Source: an uncultured Pelagibacteraceae bacterium
GTDB taxonomy: Bacteria > Pseudomonadota > Alphaproteobacteria > Pelagibacterales > Pelagibacteraceae
Assembly (NCBI GenBank): GCA_902574345.1
Contig: CACGNF010000006.1
Location: forward strand, 1 to 44,984
DNA: 44,984 bases
Direction: 5' to 3'
Part shown: positions 20,483-29,349 of the stretch, in pieces
Layout of the letters: every line of letters starts with the position of its first letter
Numbering within the stretch: position 1 is the stretch's first letter
Notes under the pieces: model-generated
Told to the model about the DNA's origin: nothing
What the model saw: only the letters and a program-made list of their open reading frames with translations
The model's database searches: none
Position numbers and translations under genes: made by a program

Positions 20483-20497
20483 GTTCTATAAAAGTTC
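20483..20497 (+). promoter_or_regulatory. LexA (SOS) box GTTC-N7-GTTC
   Basis: GTTC TATAAAA GTTC, exact match to the alphaproteobacterial SOS-box consensus, in the lexA upstream region. Confidence 0.85.
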
Positions 20498-20546
20498 TTT
20501 GTAATTCACAATAGTTTAAAAGTGAGGAAAATATTGACTTTTTTGA

Positions 20547-21338
20547 CTATAAAACTGAAAAAATAGAATTATCGTCTAAATTTTTTAAAAGTGATTCACC
20601 AATTAAAAAGGTTTTGATGGATGTTTTATTTGATAGTTCCAATAGTTCTTCTTTAGATTTAATTCCACTTTCAGAAATCAATGGGCCAGGGTGATTAACC
20701 AAAATATCGTGGATATCATAAGTTGTATTAATATCAGTTTTTAAAGTTTTTAAATTTCTGTTGTTGATACCTAATAAAGCATTTTTAAATCTAAGTGCTT
20801 GTTTAGCTTCATTAACAGTATGAACCTCTATAATAACTGACATGTTCAATTTTAAAGCTTCTTCATATAACTCATCAGCCAATTTATCTGAAACTCCAGC
20901 TAAAATAATTAAGATAGCATCGGCACCATAACTTTTAGCTAAAGGAATTTGAAATTTATCTATAAAAAAATCTTTACAAAGAATTGGTAAATTAACATCT
21001 TGTTTAATTTTACTAATATGCAGTAAGTTTCCTAAAAAAAAATCCTCCTCAGTTAAAACAGATAAACAGGTTACTTTATTTGATTTATACATATTAGCTA
21101 TTTTTACAGGATCGTAGTCTTTAATAATTATCCCTGCAGAGGGACTCGCTTTTTTTATTTCAGCAATAATTGAGAATTTTTTATTTTCAACATTTTTTTT
21201 GATTGTATCTTTAAAATCAAAGTATGTACTATTTTTTTTTATTAATTCCTCGAGTGACTCAAGACTTATACTTTTTTTAAGCTCTAAAATTTTTTTATTT
21301 TTAATATTTATTATTTTTTCAAGAACATTTTCAGCCAT
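20547..21338 (-). CDS. trpC: Indole-3-glycerol phosphate synthase
   Basis: FSIIAEIKKASPSAGII, PILCKDFFID, LGINNRNLKTLKTD, SESGIKSKEEL. Confidence 0.96.
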   Translation of the reverse strand: MAENVLEKIINIKNKKILELKKSISLESLEELIKKNSTYFDFKDTIKKNVENKKFSIIAEIKKASPSAGIIIKDYDPVKIANMYKSNKVTCLSVLTEEDFFLGNLLHISKIKQDVNLPILCKDFFIDKFQIPLAKSYGADAILIILAGVSDKLADELYEEALKLNMSVIIEVHTVNEAKQALRFKNALLGINNRNLKTLKTDINTTYDIHDILVNHPGPLISESGIKSKEELLELSNKTSIKTFLIGESLLKNLDDNSIFSVL

Positions 21339-22323
21339 TTTGAATTTTCTCTAACTGTTTAAATGTTTGACCTGATAAAATGTGTTTTCTAGTATCATTA
21401 TAAGCTTTATCAAAATTCTGATGAGTTTCATTAACAACTAATCCTGCTGCAGCATTTAAACAAACTGCTTTAGAAAAATCATTATCCTCACCTTTAAATA
21501 TATTAATCATTCTATCTGCATTAAAAGCTGCATCATTTCCAATGAGATTTTCAAATTTATCTGCTTTTATATTTAACTCATTTGGATCAATAATAATCTC
21601 AGAGATGACACCATCTTTTAATTGAATTACATTAGTCTTAGCATAAGGTGAAATTTCATCTAATCCATCTTCACTATTAACTATCCATGCAAATTTAATA
21701 TCTAAATTTTTTAAAGCATGAGCAAATATTTTTAATAGTTTTTTATCAAAAACACCAATAACTTGTCTTTTTACTAAAGCAGGACTACTTAAAGGTCCGA
21801 TCATATTGAATATAGTTCTTTTTCCAATTTTTTTTCTTGTAGGTCCAACAAATCTCATTGCGCTGTGATAGTTGGGTGCAAACATGAATCCAAAATTATT
21901 ATTATTAATTTGATTTTCAATATCTTTTGGCTCTAAATTTATTTTTATATTTAAAGCCTCTAAAACATCACCAGATCCACATTTTGAGGATACAGCTTTA
22001 TTTCCATGTTTAGCGACTTTAACACCCATGCTTGAAAGTAATAATGCTGAGGCTGTTGATATATTAAGTGTATTCATACCATCTCCACCAGTCCCACAAG
22101 TATCAATACAGTTTTCTACATTTACTCTTTTGGACTTATTTCTCAGCACAAAAACTCCACCAGCTATTTCATCTGAAGCTTCACCCTTAGCTGATAAAAG
22201 TGTCAAAAAATCAAATATTTCTTGGTCTTCTGCTTTACCCTCCATCAGTAATTCAAAAGCAGATTTACTTTCATCGAAAGTTAAATTTTCCTTTTTCTTA
22301 ATTTTTTCAATGAATTGTTTCAT
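21331..22323 (-). CDS. trpD: Anthranilate phosphoribosyltransferase
   Basis: DTCGTGGDGMNTLNISTA, KHGNKAVSSKCGSGDVLEALN, FNMIGPLSSPA. Confidence 0.96.
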   Translation of the reverse strand: MKQFIEKIKKKENLTFDESKSAFELLMEGKAEDQEIFDFLTLLSAKGEASDEIAGGVFVLRNKSKRVNVENCIDTCGTGGDGMNTLNISTASALLLSSMGVKVAKHGNKAVSSKCGSGDVLEALNIKINLEPKDIENQINNNNFGFMFAPNYHSAMRFVGPTRKKIGKRTIFNMIGPLSSPALVKRQVIGVFDKKLLKIFAHALKNLDIKFAWIVNSEDGLDEISPYAKTNVIQLKDGVISEIIIDPNELNIKADKFENLIGNDAAFNADRMINIFKGEDNDFSKAVCLNAAAGLVVNETHQNFDKAYNDTRKHILSGQTFKQLEKIQNG

Positions 22324-22328
22324 TAATT

Positions 22329-22898
22329 TTAAATTCTTATAAAATTTTTTAAAATTTTAATTCCTAATTTAGTTTTAATACTTTCAGGGTGAAATTGCAC
22401 TCCATGTATATGATATTTCTTATGTTGTACTCCCATTATAAGTCCATCTTGAGTCTGAGCAGTAATTTCAAGATCTTTAGATAATGATTTTTTATCGATA
22501 ATTAAGCTGTGATATCGAGTGGCTTCAAACGTTTTAGGGAGATTTTTTAAAATACCCACTTTTTTTGAAAAAATCTTACTAGTTTTTCCATGCATTAGCT
22601 TTCTAGCTTGAATAATTTTTGAGCCAAATACTTGACCTATAATTTGATGGCCTAAACAAACTCCAAGTATTGGTATTTTTTTATATAAAGATTTAACGAT
22701 TTTAAGACAATTACCTGATTGATTAGGGTTACCAGGTCCAGGTGAAATTACGATCTTATGATATCTTTTTTTTAAAATTTCATGAGATGTAATTTGATCG
22801 TTTCTAATTACTTCAACATTCACTTTTAATGAAGACAAATAATGGTAGAGATTAAAAGTAAAACTATCGTAATTATCAATTAAAATTATCTTTTTCAT
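22329..22898 (-). CDS. trpG: Anthranilate synthase component II (glutamine amidotransferase)
   Basis: LIDNYDSFTFNLYHYL, ISPGPGNP, LGVCLGHQ, HGVQFHPESI. Confidence 0.96.
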   Translation of the reverse strand: MKKIILIDNYDSFTFNLYHYLSSLKVNVEVIRNDQITSHEILKKRYHKIVISPGPGNPNQSGNCLKIVKSLYKKIPILGVCLGHQIIGQVFGSKIIQARKLMHGKTSKIFSKKVGILKNLPKTFEATRYHSLIIDKKSLSKDLEITAQTQDGLIMGVQHKKYHIHGVQFHPESIKTKLGIKILKNFIRI

Positions 22899-24355
22899 TT
22901 TAACGCATTAATTAAAGCTTTTGCTTTATTTACAGTTTCTTCATATTCTTTTAATGGTTTGCTATCTGCAACAATTCCTGCTCCAGCTTGGACATAAAAT
23001 CTGTTTTTTTTTGCAACAGCTGTCCTTAAAGCAATACATGTATCAAATTCTCCATTTGCAGAGAAATACCCAATGCCACCGGCATAAACCTTCCTTTTTG
23101 TGGACTCTAGTTCATCAATAATTTCCATAGCTCTTATTTTGGGAGCTCCAGATACAGTTCCAGCTGGAAAACCCGCTAAAAGAGACTTAAATTTAGAAAA
23201 TCTTTTATCATGTTTACCTATTACGTTCGAAACTATATGCATTACATGTGAATACCTTTCAATAATAAAATTTTCAGTTACTTTGATGGAGTTAGTTTTA
23301 GATACCTTTCCGGCATCATTTCTTCCAAGATCTAATAACATTAGATGTTCAGAAAGCTCTTTTTTATCTCTAAGTAAATCTTTCTCATAAAAACGATCCT
23401 CTTTAATTGTTTTCCCTCGAGGTCTTGTTCCAGCAATGGGTCTAACAGTTATTTCACCATCTCTTAACCTTACTAATATTTCTGGACTGGCACCTATTAT
23501 TTGGAAATCAGTAAAATTAAAAAAAAACATAAATGGAGATGGATTAGTTATTCTCAATTTTTTATAAATATCGATGGGTTTTTTTGTCAACTTAGTCTCA
23601 AATCGCTGACTTAAAACGACTTGAAAAATATCTCCTAATTTAATGTATTTTTTTGCCTTATTAACTATAGATAAAAATTTATTTTTAGAAGTATTTGAAT
23701 TAATTATAATTTTTTTTGACTTATTATTTATTACATTATCAATTTTTTGAACAGATGATTGCAAAGAAAGCTTGAAAAGATCAGATTGGATATCTTTATA
23801 CTTATCTTTATAATTCGTAATTTTTTCATCTTTAAAAATATTATTGATAAAGAATATTTCCTTTTTTAAATTGTCATGGATAATGAGTGTTCTTGGACGT
23901 AATAATCTAACATCAGGTAATTTTAGGTCATCTTTACAATTGTTTGGAATTTTTTCGATGTATCTAATTGCATCGTATGAAAAATATCCTGAAATCAAAG
24001 AGCAAATTTTTGGTAATTTTTTAGGAGTTTTAAACTTAAAATCCTCAATTATTTTCTCAATCAAATATTTAGGTTTATCCTTTAACTTAATTTTTTTATT
24101 TTTTTTTATTAAATAAGAATTATTATTATTAAATTCCCAAATTTTATCAGGATTTTTACCAAATATAGTGTATCTACCTCTAATCTTACCTTTTTCGACT
24201 GACTCAAATATAAAGCTATTTTTTTCAGTTAAAAAGTTATCAATTAAATTAATTATTTCTTCATCAGTCCTTACTTTTTTTGATGTATAGATTATTTGAT
24301 TTTCGTTGTTTCTGTGTCGAAACTCGAATTCTTTGAAGCTTCGATTAATTTTCAT
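22895..24355 (-). CDS. trpE: Anthranilate synthase component I
   Basis: GDIFQVVLSQRFE, TNPSPFMFFFNF, RPIAGTRPRGKT, GFPAGTVSGAPKIRAMEIIDELE. Confidence 0.96.
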   Translation of the reverse strand: MKINRSFKEFEFRHRNNENQIIYTSKKVRTDEEIINLIDNFLTEKNSFIFESVEKGKIRGRYTIFGKNPDKIWEFNNNNSYLIKKNKKIKLKDKPKYLIEKIIEDFKFKTPKKLPKICSLISGYFSYDAIRYIEKIPNNCKDDLKLPDVRLLRPRTLIIHDNLKKEIFFINNIFKDEKITNYKDKYKDIQSDLFKLSLQSSVQKIDNVINNKSKKIIINSNTSKNKFLSIVNKAKKYIKLGDIFQVVLSQRFETKLTKKPIDIYKKLRITNPSPFMFFFNFTDFQIIGASPEILVRLRDGEITVRPIAGTRPRGKTIKEDRFYEKDLLRDKKELSEHLMLLDLGRNDAGKVSKTNSIKVTENFIIERYSHVMHIVSNVIGKHDKRFSKFKSLLAGFPAGTVSGAPKIRAMEIIDELESTKRKVYAGGIGYFSANGEFDTCIALRTAVAKKNRFYVQAGAGIVADSKPLKEYEETVNKAKALINALK

Positions 24356-25770
24356 TTAAAATAGTTTTTAACTCGTTCAATAGTCTGTTGATTTAAAGAA
24401 ACATCATATTTGTCATTTAAAAATGCATCATAAGATTTCAATAATGAATTTTTGCTTTTAGAATTTTGTTTAACAATATATTGTTTAAATTCCTCTTTAT
24501 TTGTATCAATGATTTGTTTTTCAAATTTTTTGACTTTTGCTAAATAAATATTGTTATTTTCGTCATTTATTAAAGTAAATGATCTCTCAGGTAAGCTATA
24601 TAAGACTTCAACAGCATTTATATCAAATTTTTTATTATCTCGCACAGAATTCAATTTTATCATTTGGATTTTTTCTTTTCCTAATTCAAAAAAATTATTG
24701 TTGTCAAATTTTTTATTAGTAATTTCATTTAACAATTTTTGGTTATAGTCAAATTTATTTTTTTGAAAAACTAATTCAAGTATTTCCTGTTTAATTTGGT
24801 TATCATTTAAGTCTGGTTCCCTTTGTGAAATACTTTTGACATGATAAAGAATATAATCATTACCAATCTCAAAAATATCAAACTTATTATTCCTTAGCTC
24901 AAAAATTTTTTTTTCAATTTCGTTACTATCTGTTGAAAGTTTAAAGTCTTTGATGTTAATTGATGTTAAATTAAAATTAGATATTATTGTTTCAAAATCA
25001 AATTCATTAGAAATGTCAATTTCTATTTGATCAATTTTGTCAAAGAATGTTTGATTAAAATCATCAATTCCGATCAGATTTTTAGGATTTATTATAGAGT
25101 AACTGAAATCAAGATATTCTACTTTTAGTTGATCTTTATTTTCAATAATAAATTTATTTAATTCTTCCTCATTAATATTTTCTTTTTTTACATAGAAATC
25201 ATTTAAATCAATGAATTCTATCTCAAGTTTCTGACTTTCTTCTTCATAAAGTTTATTAATTAAAAATTGTGGAGATGTTGTACCGGCACCGATATAATCA
25301 AAAAGATTTTTTTGGAGTTCTCTTGTTTTTAATCTTTGCTCAAAACCTGGTGCAGACAAATTATTTTCTAGTAAAAATTTTTCATATTTAATTCTTTGAA
25401 AAATACCATTCTCATCTCGAAAATTTTTATTTTCTTTTATTTTTTTTAATAGGATAAGTTCAGAAATACTTAACTCAAAATCTTTAATTTCTAAATCAAG
25501 TAATGTTGTAGAAACTAAACCAGAAAGAAGTTCCTCGATTATATTTTGGTCTAAGTTTTCTCTAATTGTTTTTTCAGGAATTCCAGAACTATTTAAGTAA
25601 TCAATAAATTCTTCAGTAGAAATACTTTTTTCATTAATCTTCACTACATTGTTTGTATTTCCACTGCTAAACATACCTCCCATTCCCCAAAAAACAAATG
25701 GTAAGATAATTATACCAACAAAAACACCGGCAAGTTTTGTTTTTGCAAAATTTCTTAGACTACTAATCAT
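24352..25770 (-). CDS. ppiD: PpiD/SurA_N-type membrane-anchored periplasmic folding factor
   Basis: N-terminal single TM (LRNFAKTKLAGVFVGIIILPFVFWGMGGMF) then SurA_N-like region; divergent from tpiA as in other alphaproteobacteria. Parvulin core not recognisable. Confidence 0.75.
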   Translation of the reverse strand: MISSLRNFAKTKLAGVFVGIIILPFVFWGMGGMFSSGNTNNVVKINEKSISTEEFIDYLNSSGIPEKTIRENLDQNIIEELLSGLVSTTLLDLEIKDFELSISELILLKKIKENKNFRDENGIFQRIKYEKFLLENNLSAPGFEQRLKTRELQKNLFDYIGAGTTSPQFLINKLYEEESQKLEIEFIDLNDFYVKKENINEEELNKFIIENKDQLKVEYLDFSYSIINPKNLIGIDDFNQTFFDKIDQIEIDISNEFDFETIISNFNLTSINIKDFKLSTDSNEIEKKIFELRNNKFDIFEIGNDYILYHVKSISQREPDLNDNQIKQEILELVFQKNKFDYNQKLLNEITNKKFDNNNFFELGKEKIQMIKLNSVRDNKKFDINAVEVLYSLPERSFTLINDENNNIYLAKVKKFEKQIIDTNKEEFKQYIVKQNSKSKNSLLKSYDAFLNDKYDVSLNQQTIERVKNYFK

Positions 25771-25824
25771 TACTATAAATTCATTGATCTATAAAAAGCA
25801 AACCTATAAATTAAAAAACGTCTC

Positions 25825-26562
25825 ATGACAAATAAATATATGTACTTTATTGCAAATTGGAAAATGTTTGGTGTTTTAAATTCCTTAAATTCACTGAATA
25901 AAGTCGTCAAATTTTTTAAGAACTTTAAAAAAAGAAAATCTTTGAGAATAATTTACTGCCCACCAAATACCTTGATAGGAGCAATGTCAAAAAAATTGAG
26001 AGGATCAAATATTGATGTTGGTGCCCAAAATTGTCATGAGCAGGATGTTTATGGTGCTTTTACAGGTTCAGTCAATTCTTCAATGTTAAAAAATATTGGT
26101 GCTAAATACGTCATTATTGGTCACTCTGAAAATAGACAAGCTGGTGAAACTGATAAATTAATAAATTTAAAGATTAAAAGTGCATTGAAGTCTGGGCTGA
26201 GGGTAATTTTTTGTATTGGTGAGACGCTTAAAGCAAAAAGAAAAAAAATTACCAAAAGTGTTTTAAACAGACAAATTAAAGCAGGTTTGAAAAATATTAA
26301 AAATAATAAAAAAATTATAATCGCATATGAACCAGTTTGGTCAATTGGTTCAGGAATTATACCAAAATCTGATGACTTATTTAAGACAATCAGTTTTATT
26401 AAAAAAGAAAAAAAAAATTATAAAGTTCTTTATGGTGGCTCAGTAAATCCAAAAAATATTAATCAATTGAAATCTATAAACAATATTGATGGTTACTTAA
26501 TAGGTGGGGCATCTCAAGATCCTAAAAAATTTATTGATATAATTAAAAAAACATATAATTAA
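25825..26562 (+). CDS. tpiA: Triosephosphate isomerase
   Basis: FIANWKMFG, VIIGHSENR, IAYEPVWSIGSG, LYGGSVNPKN. Confidence 0.96.
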   Translation: MTNKYMYFIANWKMFGVLNSLNSLNKVVKFFKNFKKRKSLRIIYCPPNTLIGAMSKKLRGSNIDVGAQNCHEQDVYGAFTGSVNSSMLKNIGAKYVIIGHSENRQAGETDKLINLKIKSALKSGLRVIFCIGETLKAKRKKITKSVLNRQIKAGLKNIKNNKKIIIAYEPVWSIGSGIIPKSDDLFKTISFIKKEKKNYKVLYGGSVNPKNINQLKSINNIDGYLIGGASQDPKKFIDIIKKTYN

Positions 26563-26568
26563 CCCCTC

Positions 26569-26871
26569 ATGGAAAATATATTGTTAATTTTGAACATCAT
26601 ATTTGGATTAATATTGGTGTTACTAGTTTTGATGCAAAAGTCTGAGGGTGGTGCTTTAGGAATTGGAGTTTCTCAGGAAAGTTTTATGTTTTCCAGATCA
26701 GCAGGTAATTTTATGACTAAAGCAACAGCCGTTGTTGCCACTTTATTTATAATTTGTAGTTTAGCACTTACAATTGTATCTAGAGGAGAATTAACACCTA
26801 CATCATCTGTTTTGGATACTATTGAAGAAAAAGCAGAGGATACTCCCGCTATTCCAGAAAATAATAATTAA
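26569..26871 (+). CDS. secG: Preprotein translocase subunit SecG
   Basis: 100 aa, LVLLVLMQKSEGGALGIG, two TM segments. Confidence 0.9.
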   Translation: MENILLILNIIFGLILVLLVLMQKSEGGALGIGVSQESFMFSRSAGNFMTKATAVVATLFIICSLALTIVSRGELTPTSSVLDTIEEKAEDTPAIPENNN

Positions 26872-26911
26872 TACTTTTAATTTTCTTTTTTATTCGCTAT
26901 AAGATACTTCC

Positions 26912-28528
26912 ATGGCGCGATTTATTTTTGTCACGGGCGGCGTGGTTTCATCGTTAGGAAAAGGTCTCTCTTCTGCATCTCTAGCTTATTTACTTCAATC
27001 GAGAGGGTATAAAGTTAGATTAAGAAAATTAGATCCTTATTTAAATGTAGATCCTGGAACAATGAGCCCATTTCAACACGGAGAGGTTTTTGTAACTGAT
27101 GATGGTGCTGAAACAGATTTAGATCTTGGGCATTACGAGAGATTTACTGGAGTATCTGCAAAGAAGTCTGATAATATTACAACAGGTAAAATTTATAATG
27201 ATGTATTAAAAAAAGAACGCGAAGGAAAATATCTCGGAAAAACAGTTCAAGTTATTCCACATATAACTGATAGAATAAAAGAGTTTATAAAGAATGACTC
27301 GTCGAAAGAAGATTTTGTTATTTGTGAAATTGGCGGAATTGTTGGTGATATTGAGAGTCTACCATTTATTGAGGCCATAAGACAATTTGCAAATGATATA
27401 GGAAAAAAAAATGCATTATTTATACATCTTACCTTAGTACCTTATTTAAAGTCCTCAGATGAAATTAAAACTAAACCCACTCAACATTCTGTTAAAGAAT
27501 TGAGAAGTATAGGTGTTCAACCTGACATTATAATATGTAGATCAGAAAGACCTATCCCGTTAGAACATCGTAAAAAAATCTCACTTTTCTGCAACGTAGA
27601 TATTAAAAATGTAATAGAAACTGTTGATGTAAGAACAATTTATGAAGCACCGATAAGTTTTTTTAGAGAAAAACTTGATGTTCAAGTATTAAATTATTTT
27701 AAGCTTAAATCAAAAAAACCCGCAAACCTTAAACCATGGAAAAAAATAACTAAAATTATTTTACAAACTAAAAAACAGGTGAATATTGCAATAATTGGTA
27801 AATATGTTGAGTTAAAAGATGCTTATAAATCTTTAGATGAAGCTCTTACTCATGGAGGTATTCAAAATAATGTAAAGGTAAATTTAGTAAGAATTGACTC
27901 TGAAAAATTAAAAGTTTCTGAGATTAAATCAAAACTTAAACACATTTCAGGTATATTAATACCTGGTGGTTTTGGTAAACGAGGAACAACTGGAAAAATA
28001 GAGTCAATAAAATATGCTAGAAAAAATAAAGTTCCTTTTCTTGGGATATGTTATGGAATGCAAATGGCAATTATAGAATTTGCGAGAAATCAATTAAATT
28101 TAAAAAAAGCAACTTCGAGTGAATTTGATAGAAATGGCATACCTGTAATTGGATTAATAAATGAGTGGATTAAAGATGGAAAAACTATCAAAGGAACAGA
28201 TAAAAATCTAGGTGGAACAATGAGATTGGGTTCTTATGATGCGAAATTACAAAATAATTCTAAAATTAAAAAAATTTATGGAAAAAAGATTATCAAAGAA
28301 AGACACCGACACAGATATGAAGTTAACATCAATCTAAAAGACAAATTTGAAAAAAAAGGAATGAGTTTTTCTGGTTTATCGCCTGATGGTTTTTTACCTG
28401 AAATCATTGAGTTAAAAAATCATCCTTGGTTTATTGGCGTACAGTTTCATCCAGAATTTAAATCTAGACCTTTTGCTCCACATCCATTATTCTCATCTTT
28501 TATCAAAGCATCAAAAAATCATAAATGA
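26912..28528 (+). CDS. pyrG: CTP synthase
   Basis: MARFIFVTGGVVSSLGKGLSSASLA, DPYLNVDPGTMSPFQHGEVFVTDDGAETDLDLGHYERF, GATase GICYGMQ. Confidence 0.97.
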   Translation: MARFIFVTGGVVSSLGKGLSSASLAYLLQSRGYKVRLRKLDPYLNVDPGTMSPFQHGEVFVTDDGAETDLDLGHYERFTGVSAKKSDNITTGKIYNDVLKKEREGKYLGKTVQVIPHITDRIKEFIKNDSSKEDFVICEIGGIVGDIESLPFIEAIRQFANDIGKKNALFIHLTLVPYLKSSDEIKTKPTQHSVKELRSIGVQPDIIICRSERPIPLEHRKKISLFCNVDIKNVIETVDVRTIYEAPISFFREKLDVQVLNYFKLKSKKPANLKPWKKITKIILQTKKQVNIAIIGKYVELKDAYKSLDEALTHGGIQNNVKVNLVRIDSEKLKVSEIKSKLKHISGILIPGGFGKRGTTGKIESIKYARKNKVPFLGICYGMQMAIIEFARNQLNLKKATSSEFDRNGIPVIGLINEWIKDGKTIKGTDKNLGGTMRLGSYDAKLQNNSKIKKIYGKKIIKERHRHRYEVNINLKDKFEKKGMSFSGLSPDGFLPEIIELKNHPWFIGVQFHPEFKSRPFAPHPLFSSFIKASKNHK

Positions 28529-29349
28529 GTAGCATTAAAGTAAATTGTGGAAAAATAGATATTTCGAACAATGATAAGATTTGTATAATTTCTGGACCTT
28601 GCCAGCTTGAAAGTGAACAACATGCAATGGATATGGCAGGAAAAATTAAGGAAATTACTTCAAAATTTGGTCTTGGATTTATTTACAAAACTTCATTTGA
28701 TAAAGCGAACAGAACAAGCTTAAAAGGCAAAAGGGGAGCTGGATTAGAAGCTTCTTTACCTGTGTTTGATAAAATTAAAAAAGAATTAAATGTCCCTATC
28801 CTAACAGATATTCATAATGTTGAGCAATGTTCAGTCGTTTCAAAACATGTTGATGTTTTACAAATCCCGGCTTTTTTATGTAGACAAACAGACTTGTTAA
28901 TTGCTGCAGCTAAAACAAATAAAATTATTAATGTAAAAAAAGGTCAATTTCTTGCACCATGGGATATGGTTAATGTAACAAAGAAAATTTCAGAATCTGG
29001 AAATGACAAAATATTAGTAACTGAAAGAGGTGCAAGTTTTGGATACAACACTTTAGTTTCCGACATGAGGTCGTTACCAATAATGGCTAAGAATGGTTAT
29101 CCAGTAATTTTTGATGCAACACACTCAGTGCAACAACCTGGTGGTCTTGGAGAAAAAAGTGGTGGTCAAAGAGAGTTTGTTGAATATTTAGCAAGAGCTG
29201 CAGTTGCAGTTGGAGTTGCAGGAGTTTTTATTGAAACCCATCAAGATCCAGATAATGCTCCATCTGATGGACCTAACATGGTGCCATTAGATAAATTAGA
29301 AGATCTCCTAAAACAATTAAGCGATATAGATAATCTTATTAAAAATTAA
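28525..29349 (+). CDS. kdsA: 2-dehydro-3-deoxyphosphooctonate aldolase (KDO8P synthase)
   Basis: ISGPCQLESEQHA, YKTSFDKANRTS, FDATHSVQQPGG. Confidence 0.96.
   Translation: MSSIKVNCGKIDISNNDKICIISGPCQLESEQHAMDMAGKIKEITSKFGLGFIYKTSFDKANRTSLKGKRGAGLEASLPVFDKIKKELNVPILTDIHNVEQCSVVSKHVDVLQIPAFLCRQTDLLIAAAKTNKIINVKKGQFLAPWDMVNVTKKISESGNDKILVTERGASFGYNTLVSDMRSLPIMAKNGYPVIFDATHSVQQPGGLGEKSGGQREFVEYLARAAVAVGVAGVFIETHQDPDNAPSDGPNMVPLDKLEDLLKQLSDIDNLIKN

Noticed and set aside
23100-24116. Plus-strand ORFs opposite trpE (23100-23390, 23844-24116)
   Set aside because: Antisense shadows of trpE with no domain or plausible initiation signal.
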